Assembly: GCF_900604535.1 (NCBI RefSeq)
Contig: NZ_UWOT01000016.1
Span: forward strand, 1 to 64,000
Length of the DNA: 64,000 bases
Direction: 5' to 3'
Origin: Romboutsia_E sp900604535
GTDB taxonomy: Bacteria; Bacillota; Clostridia; Peptostreptococcales; Peptostreptococcaceae
The translations under genes were made by a program, and so were the position numbers. Shown here one piece after another: positions 1 to 9,282 of the stretch. The notes beneath the pieces are model-generated. The model did no database searches. It saw nothing but the letters and a program-made list of their open reading frames with translations, and had not been told where the DNA came from. How positions within the stretch are numbered: the first letter of the stretch is position 1; each line of letters opens with the position of its first letter.

Positions 1-130
<130 letters not shown>

Positions 131-339
131 AATTCACTTTCGTTCATTTCGCCATCGTCTATTCTCTACGAGAATATCCCGATGCTCAAAAGTTGTCCAT
201 CGCTCAGCTAATCATTATCTGAATATCTGGCTTGGTTGTTTGTGTTTTAATTCTTAAATAAGAATTAGTTATATAAATTAACCTACTGTTTAATTTTCAA
301 AGTTCTTAATTTTGTCTTCTTATCTTTCAGACAAGTTAT
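131..339 (-). other. rRNA operon leader
   Basis: Transcribed leader between the distal rRNA promoter and the 16S gene. It contains a CTCGTAGAG-type stem and other inverted segments expected for rRNA processing, and the ACTTTGAAAATTAAACAG block often seen in rRNA leaders and spacers of Clostridia. No open reading frame is present. Confidence 0.6.
272..300 (-). promoter_or_regulatory. possible second rRNA promoter
   Basis: On the minus strand TTGAAA, 17 nt, TTTATA, inside the leader between the distal promoter and 16S. Tandem promoters are common for rRNA operons, but the -10 match is weak. Confidence 0.35.
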
Positions 340-368
340 ACTTTATCATTTTTGTATTTTTTAGTCAA
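340..368 (-). promoter_or_regulatory. rRNA operon promoter (distal)
   Basis: On the minus strand TTGACT, a 17-nt spacer and TAAAGT, about 210 nt upstream of the 16S 5' end, as expected for an rRNA P1 promoter. Identified by eye from consensus. Confidence 0.6.
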
Positions 369-471
369 TAGTTTTTTAATATTTTTTTAATTTATTATAT
401 TTTTTACCTTGCTTTAATATTATATATCATTTTTCCTTATTTATTCATACTAAAAATTATTATATTAATTT

Positions 472-509
472 GGATAAATAAGCCTATTTAAAACTAGACT
501 TATTTATCC
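472..509 (-). terminator. AT-rich terminator-like hairpin after the glucosaminidase gene
   Basis: An 11-bp stem (GGATAAATAAG / CTTATTTATCC) lies 43 nt past the stop codon at 553. It is AT-rich and the following T tract is poor, so it is only a probable terminator separating this gene from the rRNA promoter. Confidence 0.4.
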
Positions 510-552
510 ATTAGTATGTATCTAATTACTGCATTCAATATCAAAATATTTT

Positions 553-1515
553 TTATCTATATAATTTAGAATCAACCAACTGTAAGTTATACTTTCTAAT
601 AAGTTTAATCAACATATCTGCATATATCTTTTCACCATATTCATTTTCTTTAGTACTATATCCAGCATCCTCTAAAGCCTGAGCTTGAGTAGTATAGTGT
701 TTAGCTTCAAAAAGACCATTTTTTTCATATCTAGGATTTTCCTTTAAGAACTTACCATGATCTTTTATAGACTGATCAACAGACGGATACACCCTGAAGG
801 TTGCTATTATTTTATCATCATAATTTTCAGATGTTTCCATGCTTATTTTTTCTCCATCCCAAGATGAATCTGCTTTTATTCCAAATAAATTATTTCCTTG
901 TTTAGCAAGTTCAGAGTTTCCCCACCCAGACTCTAGTATACATTGACTTATAGTTATAGACGGTAGTATTTTATATTCATTATAATTTTTTATAGCAATA
1001 TCCTCTATTTTGTTTATAAATATAATTTCTGGACTATTTTCAGTAAACTTTATATTACCTAAGCATAAATATTCTAAACTTTTTAGATTTTTTTCTACTT
1101 TTGATTTTTGCTTCTCATCAAAGTTTAATTCATTTAGAACTTCTTTTATAGACTTCAATGTATAAGTATAATTACCATTTTCATCTTTAGATTTATTTAA
1201 AAACTTTTTAGCCCTATTTAAGACTTCACTTTTCTTTACCTTACTTAAATCATTATTATATATCACCATATCAATAGCCAGAAGCTCTTTCCAATTAATT
1301 TGAGTTTCTTGTTTGCCTGCTTCATCTGCTACATCCATGTAAAATTCAATTTTAGAGTCTTCTATATTTTTAGCTTTAAACATCTCAATTGCATACTTTA
1401 GTCCTACAACCAATACGATTATAAAAATTAAACTAATAACTATAGAGATAATTTTTTTTACTTTTTTCTTTCTTATTTTTCTTCTTTTTAGATGTTTTAT
1501 CTTTTTCTTCCCCAT
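553..1515 (-). CDS. membrane-anchored N-acetylglucosaminidase (GH73-type)
   Basis: Predicted cell-wall hydrolase of 320 residues. The N-terminus is extremely basic (many K/R in the first 20 residues) and followed by one hydrophobic segment at about 21-43, which looks like a signal anchor. The C-terminal half (about 165-315) matches the glucosaminidase fold: SQCILESGWGNSELA carries the catalytic Glu, followed by NNLFGIKA, FRVYPSVDQSIKDHGKFL and ALEDAGYSTKENEYGEKIY. Such enzymes cut the glycan strand of peptidoglycan during growth or separation. The start follows a strong AAGGAGGGG site. The middle region, about 45-160, is not recognised. It stands alone between the rRNA promoter and the pot terminator. 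Confidence 0.85.
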   Translation of the reverse strand: MGKKKIKHLKRRKIRKKKVKKIISIVISLIFIIVLVVGLKYAIEMFKAKNIEDSKIEFYMDVADEAGKQETQINWKELLAIDMVIYNNDLSKVKKSEVLNRAKKFLNKSKDENGNYTYTLKSIKEVLNELNFDEKQKSKVEKNLKSLEYLCLGNIKFTENSPEIIFINKIEDIAIKNYNEYKILPSITISQCILESGWGNSELAKQGNNLFGIKADSSWDGEKISMETSENYDDKIIATFRVYPSVDQSIKDHGKFLKENPRYEKNGLFEAKHYTTQAQALEDAGYSTKENEYGEKIYADMLIKLIRKYNLQLVDSKLYR

Positions 1516-1749
1516 AACCCCTCCTTATCTTTATTACTTATATATTATACTATATTCTTACTAATCGCCTTTATTATGTATAAATTTTATTTAAATTACA
1601 CCAATCGATAATCTATTTATACGAATATTAAATTCATTACATGATATAAAATTAATATTTTATAATATAATAATCGAATCTACTCTTACAAGTATATTAA
1701 TCATATACTTTAATAAGTGTAAATTTAATAGTATTAAAAATCAATAAAA

Positions 1750-1789
1750 AATAAAAAGGTCTGATTGAATTCAATCAGACCTTTTTATT
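1750..1789 (-). terminator. terminator of the pot operon
   Basis: A perfect 40-bp palindrome (20-bp arms, AGGTCTGATTGAATTC at the centre) with T runs on both sides, starting 2 bases beyond the potD stop codon. Confidence 0.9.
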
Positions 1790-1791
1790 TC

Positions 1792-2847
1792 TTATTCGCA
1801 TTTAACTTCTATCCATGCATTATCATATAGTTTTAGTACATCCATACTTAAATCAGAGAAAACTTCAGTTTTTTCTATAACTTCTTTAGAAGGATTCATT
1901 ATAGGATCTTCAGTATAATCTTCTCCTAAAATTTCTATAGCACCAGTATTCGGTGTTGAATACCATATATACTCAACATTTTGAGCTGAGTTTTCAGGGT
2001 CTAACATAAAGTTTATAAACTGCTCTGCGTATTCTTTATTTTCTGCAGTTTTTGGTATACACATTGCATCAATCCATCTGTTAGTTCCTTCCTCTGGAAT
2101 TGAATACGCTAAATCCTCGTTACTTTCAAGTAAAACAATCGCATCACCAGAATAAACTATACCCATAGCTGCTTCACCTGCTACAAGTCTATCTTTACCA
2201 TCATCATTAACATAAGACTGTACTATAGGTTTTTGAATCATAAGTTGTTGTTTAGCTTCTTCTATTTCATTTTGATTTGTAGAATTCATTGAGTATCCTA
2301 ACCTTTTTAATGATATTCCCATACTATCTCTAACAGAATCTAGCATTTGAATTTCACCTGTATACTTTTCATTCCAAAGTACATCCCAAGTTTTAACATC
2401 TTCTTCATCTACAATATTTTTATTATATACAATTCCAAATGTTCCCCACATATAAGGCACACTGTGCTTATCACCTTTATCATATGGCACATTTTTAAAT
2501 TCTTCATCTATATATTTATAGTTAGGTATATTGTTATAATCAATTTCTTCTAACATATCTTCATTTATCATTTTTTCAACCATATAATCTGATGGGAATA
2601 CCAGATCATACTTTGAACTTCCACTTTTTACCTTCTGATACATAGACTCATTTGTGTCATATGTTTCATAAACTACTTTTATTCCAGTTTCCTCTTCAAA
2701 CTTAGTCAATAAGTCTTCATCTATATAATCTCCGACATTATATATGTTAAGAACTTGATTAGATGGCTTCGAACTACCACATCCAACTAATAATGTAGAG
2801 GCTAGTGCAAATATAGTAGCTAAGCATATAATTTTTTTAGACTTCAT
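1792..2847 (-). CDS. potD: spermidine/putrescine ABC transporter, substrate-binding lipoprotein
   Basis: Extracellular polyamine-binding protein of 351 residues. The N-terminal signal peptide ends in the lipobox LVGC (Cys about 23), so it should be lipidated and membrane-anchored. The body is a bacterial extracellular solute-binding protein of the PotD/PotF type, with VLNIYNVGDYIDEDLL, the DLVFPSDYMVEKM segment, and a C-terminal WIEVK. It captures putrescine or spermidine and hands it to PotBC. The start at 2847 is chosen over an in-frame ATG 21 nt upstream because GGAGGG sits 6 nt before it and the signal peptide then has the normal layout. It is the last gene of the regulator-potA-potB-potC-potD operon. 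Confidence 0.93.
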   Translation of the reverse strand: MKSKKIICLATIFALASTLLVGCGSSKPSNQVLNIYNVGDYIDEDLLTKFEEETGIKVVYETYDTNESMYQKVKSGSSKYDLVFPSDYMVEKMINEDMLEEIDYNNIPNYKYIDEEFKNVPYDKGDKHSVPYMWGTFGIVYNKNIVDEEDVKTWDVLWNEKYTGEIQMLDSVRDSMGISLKRLGYSMNSTNQNEIEEAKQQLMIQKPIVQSYVNDDGKDRLVAGEAAMGIVYSGDAIVLLESNEDLAYSIPEEGTNRWIDAMCIPKTAENKEYAEQFINFMLDPENSAQNVEYIWYSTPNTGAIEILGEDYTEDPIMNPSKEVIEKTEVFSDLSMDVLKLYDNAWIEVKCE

Positions 2848-2871
2848 ATTTACCCTCCTCAAGAACATTTA

Positions 2872-3660
2872 TTATTCTTTATTTAATACTGGCTGTTTTT
2901 TACCACTTACATTAGATAATATTAATAGTATTAAAACAACAACAAACATTATTGTAGATAATGCATTTATCTCTGGACTAATTCCTCTTCTTGTCATTGA
3001 GTATATCTCTATTGATAAATTTGTCACTCCATTACCTGCTGTAAAGAAGCTTATTACAAAATCATCTATAGACATAGTAAATGCTATTAACATACCTGAT
3101 ATTATACCTGGCTTTATTTGAGGTATTACAACTTTTTTAAGTGCATACATAGGTGTAGCGCCTAAATCCATTGCAGCATCCTCAATATTAGGAGGTAATT
3201 GTTTTAGTTTTGGTAAAACAGAAAGTATTACATATGGAATATTAAATACTATATGAGAAAGTAATATAGTTTTAAATCCAAATTCAACATTTAAAAATAC
3301 AAATAGTGTCATTAAAGATACTCCAGTTACAACATCTGGATTTAATATCGGCAAATTATTTACATTTAATATTACTTTTTTTAATTTACCCCTCTTCATA
3401 TTATGTATACCAATTGCTGTAATCGTACCGATTATTGTAGCTACTAATGATGCTACAACTGCTATTACTATAGTATAAAATAAAGCCGTCATTATTCGTT
3501 CATCTTGAAATAAACTTTGATACCATTTAAACGTAAAACCTTCCCATTTCCCCATAGACTTAGAATCATTAAATGAGAAAACAGCTAGAGCCATTATTGG
3601 TGCATATAAAAATATGAACACCAACGTTAAGTATATATTAGACGTTAGTTTCTTTATAAT
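2872..3660 (-). CDS. potC: spermidine/putrescine ABC transporter permease PotC, non-AUG start
   Basis: Inner-membrane permease of the polyamine importer. From the first TTG the product is 250 residues, but the frame is open further upstream and encodes KKLTSNIYLT, which restores the usual N-terminus and full first membrane segment. No ATG, GTG or TTG is available there: the best-placed codon is ATT at 3660 (or ATA at 3657), 6 nt after GGCGGTGG and overlapping the potB stop codon. The TTG at 3624 has no ribosome binding site. The cytoplasmic EAA loop (EDAAMDLGATPMYALKKVVIP) contacts PotA. Function is sure, the exact start is not. Confidence 0.88.
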   Translation of the reverse strand: MIKKLTSNIYLTLVFIFLYAPIMALAVFSFNDSKSMGKWEGFTFKWYQSLFQDERIMTALFYTIVIAVVASLVATIIGTITAIGIHNMKRGKLKKVILNVNNLPILNPDVVTGVSLMTLFVFLNVEFGFKTILLSHIVFNIPYVILSVLPKLKQLPPNIEDAAMDLGATPMYALKKVVIPQIKPGIISGMLIAFTMSIDDFVISFFTAGNGVTNLSIEIYSMTRRGISPEINALSTIMFVVVLILLILSNVSGKKQPVLNKE

Positions 3661-4496
3661 AGTAATCCACCGCCTTCTTTGCTAGATTCATTTTCAAATT
3701 TATTCATAAATGCCATTGACAGTAGAATTAATATCATCATAAATATAGATACTGCTGATCCAAAGTGCCAATCTCCAACTGCCATAAATTGCTGCTCAAT
3801 TAAGTTACCAACTAGCATTATTTTACCACCACCAAGTAACTTAGAAATTACAAATGTAGATACCGCTGGCATAAATACCATTGTTGTACCTGATGCAACA
3901 CCCGGTATACTTAAAGGGAAAATAACTTTAGTAAACACTTGAAAACTATTTGCTCCTAAGTCCTTTGCTGCATTAATCAAGTCTTGATCCATTTTTGAAA
4001 GTATTGTGTATATCGGAAGTACCATAAATGGTAAAAAGTTATATACCATACCTAATAGTACTGCTGTATTTGTGTATAATATATTAGCGGGCTCAAATCC
4101 TAATGATGTAAGAATTGTGTTTATAAAGCCATTCTTACCTAATATTGACATCCATGCATAAGTTCTTAATAAAAAGTTCATCCACATTGGTAATATAAAT
4201 AACATTATTAATATCCCTTGTCTACTTACTTTTGCCTTAGAAATAATATATGCTGTTGGATATCCAATTAATATACATAGTAATGTTGATATTAGAGCAA
4301 GCCATAGTGAACGAGCAAATACCTTGAAAAATATAGGATCCATTAATCTTTGGAAGTTTTCTAACGATAGTATATATCTACCATCAACTTCCTTAGTAAA
4401 TCCAAAAAATACTATTAATAATAAAGGAATGACTATAAATATCATACTCCATATTGCATAAGGAGAAGCTAAATATGAGTTAGTTTTTCTTTTCAT
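3654..4496 (-). CDS. potB: spermidine/putrescine ABC transporter permease PotB
   Basis: 280-residue permease with about six membrane segments, the partner of PotC in forming the polyamine channel. The N-terminal segment PYAIWSMIFIVIPLLLIVFF and the EAA loop with AAKDLGANSFQVFTKVIFP are characteristic of PotB. The start codon overlaps the potA stop (TAATG), so translation is probably coupled. The stop codon overlaps the proposed non-AUG start of potC. Confidence 0.93.
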   Translation of the reverse strand: MKRKTNSYLASPYAIWSMIFIVIPLLLIVFFGFTKEVDGRYILSLENFQRLMDPIFFKVFARSLWLALISTLLCILIGYPTAYIISKAKVSRQGILIMLFILPMWMNFLLRTYAWMSILGKNGFINTILTSLGFEPANILYTNTAVLLGMVYNFLPFMVLPIYTILSKMDQDLINAAKDLGANSFQVFTKVIFPLSIPGVASGTTMVFMPAVSTFVISKLLGGGKIMLVGNLIEQQFMAVGDWHFGSAVSIFMMILILLSMAFMNKFENESSKEGGGLLL

Positions 4497-5542
4497 TATA
4501 CTTCACTTACCTTTTTCATAATGTGTATATCTTCTGGATATATATTCATACCAAGTTCTTCTCCTACCTTGGCATTTTGCGTATTATGAATTATCCATTT
4601 CCTACTATTTTCTTCAACTTCTATCTCATAATGTACACCTTTGAAAACAACTGATGTAACTATACCTCTTAACATTCCTTCATTCGCACTTGTCATCTTT
4701 ATATCTTCTGGCCTTATTACAACATCTATAACTTCATCTTTTTTGAATCCTTTATCTACACATTCAAAGTGCTTTCCACAGAATTCAACTTTATAATCAT
4801 CATGCATAACTCCGTCAAATATATTACTTTCACCTATAAATCTAGCAACAAAAGCATTTTTAGGCTCATTGTATATATCTTCAGGACTACCCATTTGTTG
4901 TATTTTACCTTTATTCATTACTACTATTGTATCTGACATAGTTAATGCTTCTTCTTGATCATGTGTTACAAATATAAATGTTATCCCAAGCTTTTGTTGT
5001 ATCTTTTTTAACTCAGTTTGCATCTCTTGTCTTAATTTTAAATCTAGTGCTCCTAGTGGCTCATCTAATAATAAAACCTTAGGTTCATTTACTAATGCTC
5101 TCGCTATAGCGATTCTTTGTTGTTGGCCACCACTTAAAGAATCTATACTTCTTTTTTCAAATCCTTCAAGTGCAACAAGCTTTAGCATTTCTCTTACTTT
5201 TCTATCTATTTCATCCTTAGGCATTTTCTTTATTTTTAGCCCAAATGCTATATTTTCATAAATATTCATATGTGGGAATAAAGCATATTTTTGAAATACT
5301 GTATTTACAGGCCTTTCATAAGGCGGTATATTATTCAAATCTTTATTTTCAAATAATACCTTTCCATCATCTGCATATTCAAACCCAGCTATTATTTTTA
5401 ACGTAGTCGTTTTTCCACATCCACTTGGACCTAGTAATGTTAAAAATTCATTCTTTTTAATGTCTAAATTTAGACCATCTAAAACTTTATTATCTTCATA
5501 AGTTTTAGATATACCTTGTAAACTTATTATGTTATCTGTCAA
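4496..5542 (-). CDS. potA: spermidine/putrescine ABC transporter ATP-binding protein
   Basis: Cytoplasmic ATPase of 348 residues that powers polyamine import. Visible motifs are Walker A GPSGCGKTT at about 39, signature LSGGQQQR near 135, Walker B VLLLDEPLGALD and the switch VTHD. The C-terminal 100 residues form the TOBE-type regulatory domain seen in PotA/MalK ATPases. Length is normal for PotA. It begins 18 nt after the stop of the upstream regulator gene and overlaps potB by one base, so all five genes form one operon. Confidence 0.95.
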   Translation of the reverse strand: MTDNIISLQGISKTYEDNKVLDGLNLDIKKNEFLTLLGPSGCGKTTTLKIIAGFEYADDGKVLFENKDLNNIPPYERPVNTVFQKYALFPHMNIYENIAFGLKIKKMPKDEIDRKVREMLKLVALEGFEKRSIDSLSGGQQQRIAIARALVNEPKVLLLDEPLGALDLKLRQEMQTELKKIQQKLGITFIFVTHDQEEALTMSDTIVVMNKGKIQQMGSPEDIYNEPKNAFVARFIGESNIFDGVMHDDYKVEFCGKHFECVDKGFKKDEVIDVVIRPEDIKMTSANEGMLRGIVTSVVFKGVHYEIEVEENSRKWIIHNTQNAKVGEELGMNIYPEDIHIMKKVSEV

Positions 5543-5560
5543 TTATATAGCACCTCTTTC

Positions 5561-6100
5561 CTAAAATGATGGTGGAGTACTTACCCAAACCACTCTAGCT
5601 TCTTTTTTTCCTACATTTGATATATAATGATTTGCTCTAGGTTTAAAATAAAAACTTTCTCCTTTTTTAACCTTGCTTTTTTTATCTCCTATATGTACAT
5701 ATATTGAACCTGCAAGAACATATCCAAATTCTTCTCCTTCATGAGGCTTTTCTTCTTTATATTGACCGCCTGGATATAATGTTATTATTATAGGTTCCAT
5801 TTGATTTTTTTGAGAATTCGGAATTAACCATTTTAATTTATATTTTAATTCTTCATCTTCAGTTTCAAACATATCATCTTTTGTAAAAGATATTCTTTCA
5901 TCATCTATTTCATTAAAAAATTCTCTTAAGTTCGTTCCTAAGATTTCCAATATATCTATAAGAGTAGCTATGGATGGCGACGTAAGGTTATTCTCAACTT
6001 GAGATATAAATCCTTTTGATAACTCACATCTATTTGCAAGTTCTTCTTGGGTCAATTGTTTTTCAATTCTCATCCTTTTAATTTTCTCACCTATATCCAT
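5561..6100 (-). CDS. XRE-family regulator with cupin domain (polyamine operon regulator)
   Basis: 179-residue transcription factor. Residues about 6-60 form a helix-turn-helix of the Cro/C1 type (KRMRIEKQLTQEELANRCEL then GFISQVE), and residues about 105-175 form a small-ligand cupin barrel (PHEGEEFGYVLAG, FYFKPRANHYISN). PuuR-type regulators have this architecture and respond to putrescine. Being the first gene of the potABCD operon, it most likely controls polyamine uptake. That role is inferred from position and architecture. It follows a strong AGGAGGTG site. Confidence 0.85.
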   Translation of the reverse strand: MDIGEKIKRMRIEKQLTQEELANRCELSKGFISQVENNLTSPSIATLIDILEILGTNLREFFNEIDDERISFTKDDMFETEDEELKYKLKWLIPNSQKNQMEPIIITLYPGGQYKEEKPHEGEEFGYVLAGSIYVHIGDKKSKVKKGESFYFKPRANHYISNVGKKEARVVWVSTPPSF

Positions 6101-6140
6101 ATTTACACCTCCTCGTTTTGTTATAATGACTAAACATTGA

Positions 6141-6157
6141 GTTTAAAATTTCTAAAC
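6141..6157 (-). promoter_or_regulatory. operator-like inverted repeat upstream of the pot operon
   Basis: GTTTAAAATTTCTAAAC is a near-perfect dyad about 40 nt upstream of the regulator gene, and a further TTTAG copy lies nearby on the minus strand (TGTTTAGTCATTATAAC). It could be the binding site for the XRE-cupin regulator. This is inferred from symmetry and position only; no convincing -35 box was found. Confidence 0.35.
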
Positions 6158-6416
6158 AACAAAAGTTATTATATAAAATTTTAAGATTTTATTCAATAGT
6201 TTTTTAACTATTTTTTATTTTTTCCTAACTGTCAAAACCTAGTATTTTTAATGTTTTTATTATTTACTTTGTATATTAAGTTTATATTAATATTTATAAA
6301 GTTTAGTATGCCTAATTTTTTAATACCTTTACCTTACTTTATATCTAATTTAATTATTAAATAATTTTATAAACCTTTTATATTTTATCCTATCTTTATA
6401 TTTTCTCAATATTACA
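6158..6416. other. gene-free AT-rich spacer
   Basis: No open frame, RNA motif or repeat could be recognised between the pot operon control region and the dedA terminator. The sequence is almost pure A/T. Confidence 0.5.
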
Positions 6417-6474
6417 TATATATACTCTAAAAAGCCTCTTAAATTTCTTCAAGAGGCTTTTTAGAGTATATATA
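6417..6474 (-). terminator. terminator of dedA
   Basis: Two perfectly complementary 24-nt arms (core AAAAAGCCTCTT / AAGAGGCTTTTT) separated by a 10-nt loop, ending one base from the dedA stop codon. Confidence 0.9.
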
Positions 6475-6475
6475 T

Positions 6476-7081
6476 TTAGCAATTATTTTTTATGTACCTA
6501 TCTTTTCTTAAGAACAAAGTAACTATTATAATTAATATCAAAATAAAAATTAATATAGAATAGTTTTTCATTATGTATCCTATTTCAGATAAATTATCAC
6601 CTAAAATATATCCCAATCCAATTAGTCCAGAATTCCATACACCTATACCTATAGATGAGTAGCATATAAATGAGTACATATTCATTTTATTTATACCTGC
6701 AGGTATAGATATAAAAGTTCTAGCTACTGGAATTACCCTTGATATCATAACTGATACTTTTCCATATTTATTTAACCACCAAACTGATACATTCATTGAT
6801 TTTTTTATCTTCGGATACTTCTTTAATAAATATTTCATTAATGATTTTCCAAACTTTAATCCAATTAAGTAATTTGTAATACTTCCAGTTATACCAGCTA
6901 ATATAGATATTATAAGAACCACTAAAAAATTAAAATCACCTTTAGAAATCATTATTCCTACTAGTGGCAACACAACTTCACTAGGCAAAGGAAAATTTGC
7001 ATACTCTAAAGTTATAATAATAAAAATACTTATTAGCCCATACTGATTCATGAAATTTATCACTAAAGTATTTATATCCAT
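6476..7081 (-). CDS. DedA/VTT-family membrane protein
   Basis: 201-residue integral membrane protein with about five hydrophobic segments. Family signatures are the N-terminal EYANFPLPSEVVLPLVG, the re-entrant G-rich segment GITGSITNYLIGLKFGKSL and the motif RVIPVARTFISIPAG. DedA proteins are lipid-transport/scramblase-like proteins linked to envelope homeostasis and resistance to cationic peptides. It lies just downstream of a histidine kinase gene, and its promoter region copies that of the two-component operon (see 7155-7183), so it is probably a target of that system. RBS AGAGGTGG precedes the start. Confidence 0.88.
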   Translation of the reverse strand: MDINTLVINFMNQYGLISIFIIITLEYANFPLPSEVVLPLVGIMISKGDFNFLVVLIISILAGITGSITNYLIGLKFGKSLMKYLLKKYPKIKKSMNVSVWWLNKYGKVSVMISRVIPVARTFISIPAGINKMNMYSFICYSSIGIGVWNSGLIGLGYILGDNLSEIGYIMKNYSILIFILILIIIVTLFLRKDRYIKNNC

Positions 7082-7127
7082 AAATCCACCTCTTTTTAAA
7101 TATAATCAAATCGACTTTGTTATATTT

Positions 7128-7183
7128 ATTTTAAATATAAGAGGTTAAATATTTCTTAATAAAATATTAAAATTTAATGAGAA
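7128..7183 (-). promoter_or_regulatory. predicted response-regulator operator and promoter of dedA
   Basis: On the minus strand TTCTCATTAAATTTTAATA followed by TTTTATTAAG (7155-7183), then 19 nt from the second half-site (TTAATAT / TTAAGAA, 11-nt phase) to a -10 box TAAAAT at 7128-7133. The same block, 26 of 29 bases identical and with identical spacing to TATAAT, precedes the PepSY-regulator-kinase operon. It overlaps the last codons of the kinase gene. Confidence 0.6.
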
Positions 7184-8529
7184 TTTTTAAGTTTCAATAT
7201 GATATTTGTATACTTATTAACTTCACTATATATTTTTATTTCACCTTTATACATTAATATAATTCTTTTAGCTATTGAAAGACCTAAGCCAAAGGAGTTA
7301 TTTTTAACTCTAGCCTCATCTGCTTTATAAAATCGTTCGGTAACTTTTTTGATATGTTTTTTATCAATACCCATACCATTGTCCTTTATTGATATACACA
7401 TATTTTCATTTTCTATATAAACAGATAATTCTATTCTTATATTATCTTTATTATTATACTTTATAGCATTATCAATAATTATCAATAACAATTGTTTTAA
7501 ATGTTCTTTTGTTATTTTTATTTTAATATTACTATCTATATCAACTTTAAAATCTATAGATTCATTTAAAAACTTATAATTATCTATAGTGTCTAAGATA
7601 ATATCCTTAGGATAAATTAATTCTACTTTATTTAAATCTATAATTTCTTTATCCGCCCTTGATAATGAAAGTAAATCATTAACCATTTTTATCATTCTAT
7701 TAACTTCATCTAAGCATACATTTATTGAATTATTTAAGACATCCTTATCTTCTTTTCCCCACCTATTTAACATCTTCAAATGACCTTGAAGAACAGTTAA
7801 AGGAGTTCTTAATTCATGAGATGCATCTGATACAAATTGACTTTGATTGTTAAAAGCATCTTCTATCTCATCCATCATAGAATTAAATAAAATATTCATT
7901 TTATCAAATTCATCATTAGTATTTAACAAAGGAACTCTTAAATCAATATTATTTTCTTTAATATTTTTCATTGTATTAGTTAAAACTTTTAGCCTATTTA
8001 CAAATCGCTTTGATAAGTATAATGATCCAAAAATACTAAGTACTATACTAAGTATAATAGCTCCTATAAATATAAAAATATAATTTTCTAAAAAATCAGT
8101 TAATATATCTATTTTTTGTAAAATTTGAACTTGATAAGTATTATTTATATCTTTATCTAATAATATATATGGTCTATATTCTATTATCTTTAATTTATAT
8201 TTTATATTATTTTTAACACTTATTTTATCCCATATGTCTGAATTTGTTTGGAAAATAGATTTTCCATTTTTATAAACCCTAACATACTCATCTTCAGTTA
8301 AATTACTTATAAAATTAGTTAAATCTTTATAACTTTCTTCACCTTCTCTAGTAATCATATATCTTAACTGATTATATGTTTTGTCTATCAATTCACATTG
8401 ATGTTCTATGCTAAATGCAGTAAAACTTATAACTTGTATTATTGTATAAATTGTAAGTATTGCAACTATAATAGCCAAAGAAACAAGACTAAACTCCTTA
8501 GATACTGATAATTTCTTTTTTAATTTCAT
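7174..8529 (-). CDS. sensor histidine kinase
   Basis: 451-residue membrane sensor kinase. Membrane segments at about 14-38 and 150-172 flank an extracellular sensing region of about 110 residues. A HAMP linker (about 172-228) leads to the HisKA domain with the phosphorylated His in SDASHELRTPL (His238), then the ATPase domain with N box IIDNAIKYN, G1 DNGMGID and G2 FGLGLSIAK. Its gene starts 2 nt after the stop of the response regulator gene, so they are partners. The input is unknown; the PepSY protein in the same operon and the dedA neighbour suggest an envelope stress signal (inference). Confidence 0.92.
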   Translation of the reverse strand: MKLKKKLSVSKEFSLVSLAIIVAILTIYTIIQVISFTAFSIEHQCELIDKTYNQLRYMITREGEESYKDLTNFISNLTEDEYVRVYKNGKSIFQTNSDIWDKISVKNNIKYKLKIIEYRPYILLDKDINNTYQVQILQKIDILTDFLENYIFIFIGAIILSIVLSIFGSLYLSKRFVNRLKVLTNTMKNIKENNIDLRVPLLNTNDEFDKMNILFNSMMDEIEDAFNNQSQFVSDASHELRTPLTVLQGHLKMLNRWGKEDKDVLNNSINVCLDEVNRMIKMVNDLLSLSRADKEIIDLNKVELIYPKDIILDTIDNYKFLNESIDFKVDIDSNIKIKITKEHLKQLLLIIIDNAIKYNNKDNIRIELSVYIENENMCISIKDNGMGIDKKHIKKVTERFYKADEARVKNNSFGLGLSIAKRIILMYKGEIKIYSEVNKYTNIILKLKNSH

Positions 8530-8531
8530 AT

Positions 8532-9200
8532 CTAAGACCTCATAACATATCCAACTGATCTGACTGTCTGAATATATTCTTCTTTATTTTCACTATCCAA
8601 TTTATTTCTTAAATATCTTATATAAACATCTACTACATTAGTCTCTGCTTCATAATCGTAACCCCATATATTTTCTAAAAGTGAATATCTAGAAATTACC
8701 TTATCCTTATTTTCTATTAAGTATAGCAAGAGCTCATACTCCTTATTTGTAAGGTTAATTTCTTTATCACCCTTTTTTACTATTCTAGACTCTTTACAAA
8801 CTTTTATATCTTTTATTTTTATTTCTTTTAAATTTGCTTCTCCTTGTCTTCTAAATACAACTTGAATTCTTGCTAATAATTCTTCTATTGCAAACGGCTT
8901 AGCTATATAATCATCAGCTCCAGTTTGAAGTCCAGTAACTTTATCCATAACACTATCTCTTGCACTCAACATAATTATTGGTGTATCTTTTTCTCTTTTT
9001 AATCTTCTACAAACTTCTAGCCCATTAAGCTCTGGCAACATCAAGTCTAATAAGATTAAATCATAACTTTCTTTAATTGCTTCATACAATCCACTCTTAC
9101 CATCCTCTTTTATAACTACATTATATCCTTCAAATTGTAATTCCATTTTTACAAAAGAAGATATATTTTTCTCGTCTTCTATGACTAATATTTTTTTCAT
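8532..9200 (-). CDS. OmpR-family response regulator
   Basis: 222-residue DNA-binding response regulator. The receiver domain (1-120) has the acidic pocket EDE at 8-10, phosphoacceptor Asp52 in LLDLMLPELNG, the Thr/Ser position in MLSARD and the Lys of AKPF. The C-terminal winged helix (about 130-220) ends with VVDVYIRYLRNKLD and the RSVGYVM wing. The start at 9200 has AAAGGA about 8 nt upstream; an in-frame ATG 36 nt earlier has no such site. It likely binds the 11-nt-phased repeats at 9728-9745 and 7153-7169. Confidence 0.93.
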   Translation of the reverse strand: MKKILVIEDEKNISSFVKMELQFEGYNVVIKEDGKSGLYEAIKESYDLILLDLMLPELNGLEVCRRLKREKDTPIIMLSARDSVMDKVTGLQTGADDYIAKPFAIEELLARIQVVFRRQGEANLKEIKIKDIKVCKESRIVKKGDKEINLTNKEYELLLYLIENKDKVISRYSLLENIWGYDYEAETNVVDVYIRYLRNKLDSENKEEYIQTVRSVGYVMRS

Positions 9201-9282
9201 AAACATATTCCTTTCTTGTTTATATTTATTATACAAAAATAGGAATATATTAATTATATCCCCACTTTACTATATTAATTAT

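Noticed and set aside
2872..3624. potC starting at TTG 3624
   Set aside because: No ribosome binding site before it and it would cut the conserved N-terminus; kept only as an alternative.
6417..6474. 24-bp perfect inverted repeat as a mobile-element end
   Set aside because: Position right after the dedA stop and the T-rich flanks fit a terminator; no transposase or target duplication is present.
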